Made by a program: the position numbers and the translations under genes. This document shows positions 7,906 through 14,481 of a DNA stretch of 41,495 bases, one piece after another. Source of the stretch: Burkholderiales bacterium (GTDB lineage Bacteria > Pseudomonadota > Gammaproteobacteria > Burkholderiales > Burkholderiaceae_C); contig CANBSV010000011.1 in the NCBI GenBank assembly GCA_947372225.1, positions 1 through 41,495 of the forward strand, in the 5' to 3' direction. The notes beneath the pieces are model-generated. The model saw only the letters and a list, made by a program, of their open reading frames with translations. It did no database searches and had not been told where the DNA came from. How positions within the stretch are numbered: position 1 is the stretch's first letter; every line of letters begins with the position of its first letter.

Positions 7906-9632
7906 TGGACGCAGGTTCGCGCATCGTTGTGGCCACCGGCGTGCGCGCTGCGCTGCTTTTCCGGTGCCTGTGCGCAGCGCCACTGCTGGTGTTGCTCGCT
8001 TGCGGATCACCGGGGGCTTTTGCCTCGGAAGCGGCGTCATCGCCCTTGATCGGGTTGCCGGTCCTCACCGCCAGCGACGCAGCCGATAAGGCCGCTACTC
8101 CGCTGTTTCGCGAGCCGGGCGAATTGGTGGTGTTCAACCGGTCGATCATCACCTTTCGATCACCCTTGCTCGGCGTATCCCCAGTGGATCGGGCTCGCCG
8201 CACCCGCGCCAACCTTGACCGGCTGCTGGATCGTGCTGGCAAAGGAAAACTGGAAGTTCGTGCCGAGAGTCTGGGCAATTTCGTGATGCTCGACGGGGCA
8301 CTGGCGCTGATCGTCACGGCAGGCGATGTCGATGCGATGGCAGGCGAGACGCTGGAGCAGGCCACCCATGATGCCGTCGACCGGTTGAGTCTGGTGCTCG
8401 AAGAGACCCGCGAGAGCCGAGATCTGTCGGCGCTGCTGCGGGGCACGCTGAAGGCTTCGGCAGCCACCGGGGTTTTCATCGCGGGCTTGCTGCTTCTCGC
8501 CCGGGCGCGTCGTGCGATGCGCAGTTTTCTGACGAATATGGTGGAGCGCCGCTCTGATCGGCTGCGCCTGGCCGGTGCTGAGTTGCTGCGTCACGATCAC
8601 ATTGCAGGTGGTATTCGTTTGACCACGCTGGCCGCGCACTGGCTGGCAGGCTTGGTGCTGACTTATGAGTGGCTGAGTTATTCACTCAGCGCGTTTCCCT
8701 TCACCCGGCCATGGGGCGAACAGCTTCAGGGTTACATGTGGAGCGTGTTCCTGCAGGTCGGCGCAGGAATATTGCAGGCGGTTCCGAATCTCGCCATCGC
8801 AGTGCTGATTTTTTTGGTGGCACGCGCCGTCGTGGCCATGCTGCGGCCGGTGTTCGACAACATCGAAATGGGTCGTGGCAGCGCGGGTTGGCTCGATCGA
8901 GACACCGTGGCGCCCACCAGACGCATCGCTTCGGCACTGATCTGGATTTTTGCTCTGGTGATGGCCTATCCGTACCTCCCCGGAGCGCAGACCGAGGCCT
9001 TCAAGGGCGTGTCCGTTCTGATCGGCCTGATGATCTCTCTGGGCTCATCGAGCATCGTGGGGCAGGGCGCGAGCGGACTGATCCTGATGTACTCGAGGTC
9101 GTTGCGTCGGGGAGAGTTCGTGCGCATCGGCGATCACGAGGGCACGGTCACGGAAGTAGGGCTGTTCATGACCAAGATTCGCACCGGTCTTGGCGAAGAG
9201 GTGAACCTGCCCAATGCACTGATCCTGGGTACCCCCACCAAGAACTACTCTCGTACGGTCAAGGGTGTGGGGTACATCGTCGACACCACGGTGAGCATCG
9301 GTTACGACACGCCTTGGCGGCAGGTGGAGGCGATGCTCCTTGAATCAGCCCGGCGCACCCACGGCATCCTGAGTGATCCGGCACCACAGGTTTTTCAAAC
9401 GGCTCTGGCCGACTTCTATCCGGTGTATCGCCTGGTGTGTCAGGCCGTTCCCGAAGTGCCGCGGCTTCGTGCCGAGGTTCTCAACGCGCTGCATGCGAAC
9501 GTGCAGGACGTGTTCAACGAGAACGGGGTGCAGATCATGTCGCCGCACTACATGACGGACCCGTCTGAGCAGAAGATCGTTTCGCCCGGGCCGTGGTTTC
9601 CGGCTGGCCCACGGTCGGTTGATGATCGCTAG
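7905..9632 (+). CDS. MscS-family mechanosensitive channel with N-terminal periplasmic region
   Basis: The 575-residue protein starts with an export signal (about 1-40, ending near FASEAAS; an LLAC stretch could be a weak lipobox). A roughly 140-residue presumably periplasmic region follows. Membrane spans are visible at about 183-200, 236-256, 284-311, 341-358 and 367-396. The last span runs into the MscS pore and beta domain: SLGSSSIVGQGASGLILMYS, then RRGEFVRIGDHEGTVTEVGL and NLPNALILGTPTKNYSR. It should open on membrane tension and release solutes. The N-terminal extension resembles the larger YbdG/YnaI/MscK-like members in plan, but I cannot assign it. The gene starts on the copZ stop codon, so a role in copper or envelope stress is possible but unproven. 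Confidence 0.9.
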   Translation: MDAGSRIVVATGVRAALLFRCLCAAPLLVLLACGSPGAFASEAASSPLIGLPVLTASDAADKAATPLFREPGELVVFNRSIITFRSPLLGVSPVDRARRTRANLDRLLDRAGKGKLEVRAESLGNFVMLDGALALIVTAGDVDAMAGETLEQATHDAVDRLSLVLEETRESRDLSALLRGTLKASAATGVFIAGLLLLARARRAMRSFLTNMVERRSDRLRLAGAELLRHDHIAGGIRLTTLAAHWLAGLVLTYEWLSYSLSAFPFTRPWGEQLQGYMWSVFLQVGAGILQAVPNLAIAVLIFLVARAVVAMLRPVFDNIEMGRGSAGWLDRDTVAPTRRIASALIWIFALVMAYPYLPGAQTEAFKGVSVLIGLMISLGSSSIVGQGASGLILMYSRSLRRGEFVRIGDHEGTVTEVGLFMTKIRTGLGEEVNLPNALILGTPTKNYSRTVKGVGYIVDTTVSIGYDTPWRQVEAMLLESARRTHGILSDPAPQVFQTALADFYPVYRLVCQAVPEVPRLRAEVLNALHANVQDVFNENGVQIMSPHYMTDPSEQKIVSPGPWFPAGPRSVDDR

Positions 9633-9727
9633 ATATGGTTCAAGGAGCGTGGGTGACGTTGCGTCGGCGTCGGCGCGCGCGCTTTGCTCCAAGTGCCTGC
9701 CTAGACCAAATGCTAATGGTTGACATA

Positions 9728-9745
9728 ATACAAATTGTCCACATT
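9728..9745 (+). repeat. 18-base site A, DnaA-box-like core
   Basis: ATACAAATTGTCCACATT lies 31 bases before the first HTH gene. The identical 18 bases recur at 11228-11245 before the paralogous gene, and a variant with two changes lies at 12665-12682. The core TTGTCCACA (9735-9743) is one base from the DnaA box TTATCCACA. The upstream AATGGTTGACA is a rough inverted partner. CATAATAC just before the core may be a -10 element, which would put the site over the transcription start. Confidence 0.7.
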
Positions 9746-9775
9746 ACGTGATGGGCAGAAAAGCAGGGGCTCCCT

Positions 9776-10171
9776 ATGAGAGTCCAACTGCACAGCATCG
9801 AGCAAGCACCCACCAACGTGCCATATTGGCACTCGCTGATGGAGGACTTATGTAACCCGCCCGCACACCGCGTAGCGAAGGTCCTCGGAGTGAGTCGACG
9901 AACGATCCAGCGCTACAACTCGAGCGGCTACGCACCGCGATGCGCATGCCTGGCCGTGTTCTGGCTGACCAGCTGGGGCCGCAATGCCGTGCACACCCAG
10001 GCGCACAACGACGCCGTGATGATGGTGTCTTACGTGGCAGGCCTGCGCAGCCAGGTCGCACAACTCGAAGCCCGAATCACTCACCTGGTGAGAATCGGCG
10101 ACTTCGGCGCAGCCAACGAGCCCGACAAGGCCCGCGCATCAAGGAGCACGCATCATGACCAGGTGCGCTGA
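9776..10171 (+). CDS. Small helix-turn-helix protein, copy 1 (phage-like)
   Basis: The 131-residue protein has a putative DNA-binding helix-turn-helix at about 32-51 (RVAKVLGVSRRTIQRYNSSG), then a Trp-rich stretch (LAVFWLTSWGRNAVHTQAHN) and a coiled-coil-like segment (SQVAQLEARITHL). It differs from the copy at 11276 at 13 of the first 84 residues and is unrelated after that. The layout recalls small HTH proteins of filamentous phages and their remnants (DUF3653-like), but this is a guess from pattern. The ATG is preceded by GGGGCTCCCT, shared with copy 2. It ends tail to tail with a ribbon-helix-helix gene. A strong AAGGAG-ATG start at 10155 inside its end has no believable product. Confidence 0.7.
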   Translation: MRVQLHSIEQAPTNVPYWHSLMEDLCNPPAHRVAKVLGVSRRTIQRYNSSGYAPRCACLAVFWLTSWGRNAVHTQAHNDAVMMVSYVAGLRSQVAQLEARITHLVRIGDFGAANEPDKARASRSTHHDQVR

Positions 10172-10172
10172 C

Positions 10173-10424
10173 TCACTTGCCGTGGCAGTGCCGCCACTGA
10201 TCGCCGCTGCCGCAAGGACATCGAGCGCGAGGATTTTTAGGAGCCTGCACGGGTTCGAGCGCAGTCTTAAGCACCGCGCTCACCGCCTGGTCAGGAGTGC
10301 TTCGAACGTCCAGGTAGTCACGCAGCGCAATCGCCAACAAGGCATTCAGGCTGATTCCCAGCCTCTTGGCGTAAGCATCGGCCTCGGCCTTGAGCTCATC
10401 GGGAAATCTTGCCGTTGTGGCCAT
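10173..10424 (-). CDS. Ribbon-helix-helix protein with C-terminal SEC-C zinc motif
   Basis: The 83-residue protein joins two recognisable pieces. Residues 1-40 (MATTARFPDELKAEADAYAK and RLGISLNALLAIALRDYLD) look like an Arc/CopG/HicB-type ribbon-helix-helix DNA-binding domain. The end, CPCGSGDQWRHCHGK, is a SEC-C zinc-binding motif with Cys69, Cys71, Cys80 and His81. Between them is a short linker. It is a likely small repressor or antitoxin-like regulator; no toxin gene is visible beside it. The start was set at the ATG before MATTARF, because the upstream in-frame extension is low-complexity and has no domain. A nested dyad just upstream (10434-10467) is a candidate operator. It lies opposite to the flanking HTH genes and seems to interrupt the first module. 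Confidence 0.75.
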   Translation of the reverse strand: MATTARFPDELKAEADAYAKRLGISLNALLAIALRDYLDVRSTPDQAVSAVLKTALEPVQAPKNPRARCPCGSGDQWRHCHGK

Positions 10425-10433
10425 TGGGGTCTC

Positions 10434-10467
10434 TTTGATTTCAATGTGACGCCAGTATGGCATCAAA
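10434..10467. promoter_or_regulatory. Nested dyad before the RHH gene
   Basis: TTTGAT (10434-10439) and ATCAAA (10462-10467) flank an inner dyad GCCA-GTA-TGGC (10451-10461). It ends about ten bases from the start of the ribbon-helix-helix gene. Read on the minus strand, TTGATG and TGAAAT are 17 bases apart and could be a promoter. Ribbon-helix-helix proteins usually bind such dyads at their own promoters, so autoregulation is likely; this is inference. Confidence 0.45.
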
Positions 10468-11191
10468 GTGAGCCCTGCTCCCTGATTTGTTTTAGATGTG
10501 ACAAGACGCTCGCCTTCGGCTCGCTCATGTCGGTGCGCGTACCGCGCCCCGGCCGCGTACCGCTGCCGGACGCTGCACCGGCAGCGCTGCGGCTTGGCTC
10601 GCCAGCGCGGCAAGCCGCTTTGCTGGCGTGCCAGGCCTGCGCCCTGGCGGCTCAGCTCCGACCGTGGACTGCGAGCGATGGGCTGATCACGCCGCCAGCC
10701 GATGAGCGAGGCATGAGCTGGCCTAGATCGCAAAAAGCGCTTTTGAGGGCGCGAGCCGCTGCACCGAAGCCCGCGAAAACCCGCCCCCGCGTGAAGCACC
10801 GAGCGATTCGAGCATCGCTGCCGCTGGCTGACCAGGTGCACGCCCGCGCGGGTACCCCTTGCTCTGTTCCCGCCGCCTACGGCGTGCTCTCTGGGGTTCC
10901 CACCCCAGCCCCCGCCTGGGATGTGCCAGGCCACGACCGCAGCGCTACGGAACCACCGAGCGAGCTCTACGACGGCGACCACCTCAGCGCTCGCCAGGTG
11001 GCCGGTGCTTTGTTCTTGACGCAAGGCCCGCGTCGCCGCTGGGGCTGGCTGATACGCCCGCCCGACTGGTTATCTCGAAGCCCGCCCTACCCCAAACGCC
11101 TGGAACAACTGATCTGGAATCTGAAAATAAACACCGCCTATATCGCCATGAAAATAGAACTTGGTCTTTATTACGCCAGAATGTCTCTCAG
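10468..11191. other. Gene-poor stretch of first HTH module
   Basis: I see no convincing gene in these 724 bases. Most is very GC-rich with many short inverted repeats, such as the palindrome AAAAGCGCTTTT at 10733-10744 (with one extra A before it). A 44-base block at 10815-10858 matches 12110-12153 in the second module at 37 of 44 positions, so this is the degenerate 3' part of module 1. The last 90 bases turn AT-rich up to the 54-base site. A long plus-strand open frame runs across it, but its product has no domain features and lies antisense to the RHH gene. Confidence 0.6.
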
Positions 11192-11245
11192 TATGTGGAT
11201 AACTAGACGAGATACCTTGGTGCCAATATACAAATTGTCCACATT
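11192..11245. repeat. 54-base compound site B with two inverted DnaA-like boxes
   Basis: The site starts TATGTGGATAACT (11192-11204) and ends ATACAAATTGTCCACATT (11228-11245). Its two arms are imperfect inverted copies. The left arm contains, on the minus strand, a perfect TTATCCACA DnaA box (11194-11202). The right arm contains TTGTCCACA (11235-11243). Site C at 12629-12682 has the same length and the same arms with a different middle. The site separates the two HTH modules and lies directly upstream of the second HTH gene. Confidence 0.75.
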
Positions 11246-11275
11246 GGGCAGTGCCCCTGAAAACGGGGGCTCCCT

Positions 11276-12250
11276 ATGAGGACCCAGCTGCACAGCATCG
11301 AGCACGCACCCACCAACGTGCCGTATTGGCGCACGCTGATGGACGACTTATGTAACCCACCACCCGAGCGCGTGGCAAAGGTGCTCGGCAAGAGCCGACG
11401 CTCGATCCAGCGCTACAACCTGAGCGGCTTTGCACCGCGCTCGGTGTGTCTGGCCGTGTTCTGGCTGACCAGCTGGGGCCGCAACGCGGTGCACACCCAA
11501 GCGCACAACGACGCCGTGATGATGGTCGGGCTGGCGAACTCGCTGCGATCCGAGCGCGACGCGCTGAGGATCGAGGTGCGCCAGCTGCGCACCAGGTGCG
11601 AGCGTCTGAAGCTCGACACCCAGCGCCTGAGGTGCGAACTTCGCGCCGAAATCGAACGCCCCCGACGCAAGCGGGCTTCGTGGTCGGAGGCGCAAATCGA
11701 ACGCCCGGAGTCTCAAATTGAGACTGAATGGAAGGTGTTACTGCGACACGCTGACCCAATCGACGAACATCAGACCGAAGCGGATTTCGCGTCAGGTGTT
11801 GCGTTTCGCAACACAATGGAAGGTGTTACTAGGCACCTTCCCCCCGAATCCGAGCCCGAGCCAACCCGGCGCGTGCGCCGCATCGGAGCCCGGGTCGGGA
11901 AGCGGACGCAGGCCGATCCGTCGAGCGGGTCGCAAGCTCCCCGGACGACGGATCCGGACTGCGCCGGGCTCGATGCCGGCTGCGCAGCGTTCGGGCGCAT
12001 GTTCGGTGCGCTCGCTGATCGGCCTGCATCGTGGTTTGGAAAGCACGAATCGGACGTTGTGGACGTGCCGACGTGTGAGCCCGTGGCCAAGACCACCGCA
12101 GCGCCCAAATCGCTGCCGCTGGCTGATCTGAACGACGCCCGGGCGGGTACCCCGCCCTCTGCAACGGCGCTGCGCGCCTCGAAAGCGCCAAGGCGCTTTG
12201 ATCCTTTGACAACTCACCCATGGAGGCGCGCGAGCGCGGAAAAAGCATGA
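11276..12250 (+). CDS. Small helix-turn-helix protein, copy 2, with long low-complexity tail
   Basis: The open frame encodes 324 residues. The first 84 are the same HTH domain as the gene at 9776 (RVAKVLGKSRRSIQRYNLSG at about 32-51, then LAVFWLTSWGRNAVHTQAHN). Residues about 85-130 form an Arg/Leu/Glu-rich coiled coil (LRSERDALRIEVRQLRTRCE). After about residue 140 the sequence is low-complexity and includes a DNA-level duplication of a hairpin unit, so the true functional protein may be shorter. The tail does contain SLPLADLNDARAGTP, echoed as SLPLADQVHARAGTP in one frame of module 1. The stop overlaps the next gene's start (ATGA), which favours translation to the end. No function beyond DNA binding can be claimed. 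Confidence 0.65.
   Translation: MRTQLHSIEHAPTNVPYWRTLMDDLCNPPPERVAKVLGKSRRSIQRYNLSGFAPRSVCLAVFWLTSWGRNAVHTQAHNDAVMMVGLANSLRSERDALRIEVRQLRTRCERLKLDTQRLRCELRAEIERPRRKRASWSEAQIERPESQIETEWKVLLRHADPIDEHQTEADFASGVAFRNTMEGVTRHLPPESEPEPTRRVRRIGARVGKRTQADPSSGSQAPRTTDPDCAGLDAGCAAFGRMFGALADRPASWFGKHESDVVDVPTCEPVAKTTAAPKSLPLADLNDARAGTPPSATALRASKAPRRFDPLTTHPWRRASAEKA
11709..11742 (+). repeat. Hairpin-plus-tail unit 1
   Basis: A perfect inverted repeat AGTCTCAA-A-TTGAGACT (11709-11725) is followed one base later by the 16-base sequence AATGGAAGGTGTTACT (11727-11742). The same 16 bases occur again 88 bases downstream behind a different perfect hairpin. The two copies fall in different reading frames of the surrounding gene, so the conservation is at the DNA or RNA level. 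Confidence 0.7.
11796..11830 (+). repeat. Hairpin-plus-tail unit 2
   Basis: GTGTTGCG-TTT-CGCAACAC (11796-11814) is a perfect eight-pair stem. It is followed directly by AATGGAAGGTGTTACT (11815-11830), identical to the tail of unit 1 although the stems share no sequence. Each tail contains ATG GAA GGT GTT ACT. In this copy that frame is the one of the surrounding gene; in unit 1 it closes after eight codons. Confidence 0.7.
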
Positions 12251-12597
12251 AAACGAACCATCACCGCGCCTCGAGCGCATCGCAAGTGTTCAACGCCCCG
12301 ATCCGGACCGTATCGGACAGCTGGGAATGGATCACCCCCGAGGAGGTCATCAAACACGCCCTGGCAGCGTATTACCTGACGTGCCGACGCATGGAGCGCC
12401 TAGCCGACCAGGACCGCGATTTGAGCAGCGTAGACCGATCGGTATTCGCAGGGGACCTTTATCGGGCCTTTGGGCTCATGGTCCAGGTGAATGGCTTCGA
12501 TAAGGGGGTGTGCGAGTACTACTCGGGCGCAGCCGAAAAGCTCGCGGAAATGCGCCTAACTCCGCCAATTGAATCCCTCGAAGGGGAAACCCAATGA
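12247..12597 (+). CDS. Unknown 116-residue protein of HTH module 2
   Basis: I do not recognise this protein. It has a polar N-terminus and then a compact, likely helical region (WITPEEVIKHALAAYYLTCR, then VDRSVFAGDLYRAFGLMVQV and GFDKGVCEYYSGAAEKLAEM). There is no membrane span or signal peptide. The ATG at 12247 overlaps the stop of the HTH gene (ATGA) and is preceded by GGAAAAAG. An ATG at 12220 in the same frame lacks such a site. Translation coupled to the HTH gene suggests the two belong to one small operon. A hairpin AAAGCGCC-AA-GGCGCTTT lies just upstream at 12182-12199. Confidence 0.6.
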   Translation: MKTNHHRASSASQVFNAPIRTVSDSWEWITPEEVIKHALAAYYLTCRRMERLADQDRDLSSVDRSVFAGDLYRAFGLMVQVNGFDKGVCEYYSGAAEKLAEMRLTPPIESLEGETQ

Positions 12598-12628
12598 TTG
12601 GCCGAAACGACGACATAATGTCTAGGAC

Positions 12629-12682
12629 TATGTGGACAACTTCGACGAATACTCGACGGACGTTATACAAATAGTCAACATT
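12629..12682. repeat. 54-base compound site C
   Basis: The site runs from TATGTGGACAACT (12629-12641) to ATACAAATAGTCAACATT (12665-12682), with the same total length and arm layout as site B. The left arm carries TTGTCCACA on the minus strand (12631-12639). The right arm is degenerate (TAGTCAACA). No third HTH gene follows, so this looks like the outer end of the module array, about 40 bases before the end of a small minus-strand gene. Confidence 0.7.
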
Positions 12683-12719
12683 CCTTAAGGTCGTGCGGAG
12701 GGCCCAGAGGCCGGCAATC

Positions 12720-12920
12720 TCAGTCGTTCAGGTCCCGATCGACTCGACGGTCAAAGGCTGCGACTTCTTCAGGCAGCGGACAGATCAGCGGCTTGTCCAG
12801 CGGATGAAAGACCTGGCCATGAAGCTTTGCCAGCGCTGATGAATGAGCCATCGCGTGCAGCACAGCCTCTGGATTGGTCATCAGCACGAAAGGGTTGCGA
12901 GCGATCCGATTGAGTTCCAT
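12720..12920 (-). CDS. Small hypothetical protein, 66 residues
   Basis: The protein begins MELNRIARNPFVLMTNPEAV and continues HGQVFHPLDKPLICPLPEEV. It has no signal peptide or membrane span. It resembles a short conserved hypothetical family of Burkholderiales as I remember it, with no known function. AGGAG lies six bases before the ATG at 12920, which decides the start over a GTG directly upstream. It stands alone on the minus strand between the HTH modules and the ankyrin gene. About 120 bases of apparently empty sequence lie between its start and the end of the ankyrin gene. Confidence 0.7.
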   Translation of the reverse strand: MELNRIARNPFVLMTNPEAVLHAMAHSSALAKLHGQVFHPLDKPLICPLPEEVAAFDRRVDRDLND

Positions 12921-13043
12921 CACGGTCTCCTTGAAGTGAGTGACTCGACTCTAGGAGTGCTGCCGTGAAACCACAGTCGGCATGAGCCCATTTGGCCTGT
13001 CGGAAAGGCCCTGACACGGGTGTCATCAAAAGCTCGAAAAGAA

Positions 13044-13706
13044 CTACCGCTTTGCCCGACCTTGAAGCCTCGCTACCAGCCCATCTCGCCCGACCTGGGC
13101 TGCAATGTCAGCAGCCGACAGATTCAACTGGTTGAGCCGATTCACATCAGCACCTTTGGCCAACAACAACTCGACGCTGGCGCTGGTGCCGTATTGAGCG
13201 GCCATCATGAGTGGCGTGTTCCCGGTAGGAGAACTTGCATCCACCTCGGCGCCTCGATCCAGCAGCCAAGACACGAGGCTTGCGTCCTCACCAGACGCCG
13301 CGTAGTGCAATGGCGACCAACCCGGCCGGTTGATCGCCGCGCCACGCTTGACCAGGCGCTCGGCGACTGATCTCTGGCCACGCAAACACGCCATCATCAA
13401 CGCGTTTTCCCCCAATGGGTTGGCTGCATCCGGGTCCAGTCGAGGACTCTCCAGCAGCACCGCCGCAGCCACGTACGACTCGATTTTCAGCGCCAGAACC
13501 AGGCCGGGGTTACCTTGCTCATCGACGGTGTTGGGATCAAATCCCCCGCGCAAGATCGACTCGACGGTGTTGCCATGGTCTCTCTTGACGGCCGTGAAAA
13601 ACTCCTCTTGGCTCCCTGCGTGAACAACTTGAATCCCAGTAAAAACAAAGGCATAGAAGATATACCTAAACCTATTCCTGAGGTACTTCAAGACGACCTC
13701 GAGCAC
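13044..13706 (-). CDS. Exported ankyrin-repeat protein
   Basis: The protein of up to 220 residues begins with a hydrophobic export signal (about YIFYAFVFTGIQVVHAG) and then ankyrin repeats. Typical repeat units are GENALMMACLRGQRSVAERL, GWSPLHYAASGEDASLVSWL and GNTPLMMAAQYGTSASVELL, each with the TPLH-like turn. It is therefore probably a periplasmic or surface protein-binding scaffold. The frame opens at a GTG at 13706. A TTG at 13691 is also likely: it overlaps the tatD stop (TTGA) and has GAGG five bases before it, which would leave 215 residues. The coupling to tatD is odd because the two functions have no known link. Confidence 0.85.
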   Translation of the reverse strand: MLEVVLKYLRNRFRYIFYAFVFTGIQVVHAGSQEEFFTAVKRDHGNTVESILRGGFDPNTVDEQGNPGLVLALKIESYVAAAVLLESPRLDPDAANPLGENALMMACLRGQRSVAERLVKRGAAINRPGWSPLHYAASGEDASLVSWLLDRGAEVDASSPTGNTPLMMAAQYGTSASVELLLAKGADVNRLNQLNLSAADIAAQVGRDGLVARLQGRAKR

Positions 13707-14479
13707 CGGACGCCAAACAGAAGTTCGAAATTACGCGTGGTGGCCTCGGCGATATCCTCGACTGGCAGGTCTTTGAGTGATGCCAGTTGTCGGGCAACCC
13801 AGGGGACAAATGCTGGCGTGTTGGTCTTTCCACGGTGAGGCACCGGCGCGAGGTACGGGCTGTCCGTTTCGATCAGGCAGCGGTCGAGCGGAGCGAACCG
13901 CGCCACCGCCCTCAAGTCCTCGGCCGTCTTGAAGGTCAGGATGCCCGAAAACGAAATGTAGAAACCCAAATCGAGTGCGGCACGTGCAACCTCGAGCGTC
14001 TCGGTGAAGCAATGAAACACACCTCGAACCTCGCGTTCACCAGCGCTGCTGAGCACATCCAAGGTGTCGGTTGATGCGCTGCGGGTGTGGACCACGAGTG
14101 GCAAACCGCTGATGCGAGCGGCCTGAATGTGGACCCTGAAACGCTCCCGCTGCCATTCCATGTCGGCCACACTCCTTCCGTTGATCCGGAAGTAATCCAG
14201 GCCGGTTTCGCCAATCGCTACCACGCGAGGTCTTGCGGCGAGTTCCAGCAGGTCGGCGACCGAAGGCTCACGCACGCCCTCGTTGTCTGGATGCACCCCG
14301 GCGCTCGCCCAGAAGTTCTCGTCAGACATCGCCAGCGCATGCACCTGATCGAATTCTTCCAGCGTGGTGCAGATGCACAACGCCGCGCCGACGTCGGCCG
14401 CACGCATGTCGGCACGAATCGAGTCGTACTGTTCTATCAGCCCCGGGAATCCCAGATGGCAGTGAGAGTCGACGAACAC
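13688..14479 (-). CDS. tatD: TatD-family metal-dependent deoxyribonuclease
   Basis: This 263-residue protein is a TatD/YcfH-type TIM-barrel hydrolase with a two-metal site, thought to act as a 3'-5' DNA exonuclease in repair or turnover. Visible metal and catalytic motifs are DSHCHL at the N-terminus (His6, His8), GETGLDYF, VVHTRSAS, GVFHCFTE and ETDSPYLAPVPHRGK. It starts two bases after pilZ ends and follows the usual proteobacterial order tmk-holB-pilZ-tatD. The family is clear; the exact substrate of this copy is not shown by the sequence. Confidence 0.95.
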   Translation of the reverse strand: MFVDSHCHLGFPGLIEQYDSIRADMRAADVGAALCICTTLEEFDQVHALAMSDENFWASAGVHPDNEGVREPSVADLLELAARPRVVAIGETGLDYFRINGRSVADMEWQRERFRVHIQAARISGLPLVVHTRSASTDTLDVLSSAGEREVRGVFHCFTETLEVARAALDLGFYISFSGILTFKTAEDLRAVARFAPLDRCLIETDSPYLAPVPHRGKTNTPAFVPWVARQLASLKDLPVEDIAEATTRNFELLFGVRCSRSS

Positions 14480-14481
14480 GA

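Noticed and set aside
10155..11279. A 374-codon open frame with AAGGAG before its ATG and an ATGA overlap with the second HTH gene.
   Set aside because: Its product is low-complexity, has no domain or membrane pattern, runs antisense to the convincing RHH/SEC-C gene and crosses the 54-base site B. The long open frame is explained by high GC content. The SLPLAD-ARAGTP echo of module 2 leaves some doubt.
11709..11830. The hairpin units as a CRISPR array or REP elements.
   Set aside because: There are only two units, the stems differ in sequence, there are no regular spacers, and no cas or REP-transposase gene lies nearby.
11192..12682. The 54-base compound sites as integron attC sites.
   Set aside because: They have similar size and imperfect dyad form, but the required RYYYAAC and GTTRRRY end boxes are missing and no integron integrase is present.
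9728..12682. The repeated sites as XerCD dif-like sites of an integrated phage.
   Set aside because: No 28-base dif-like pattern with 11-6-11 arms is visible and no phage structural genes are present.
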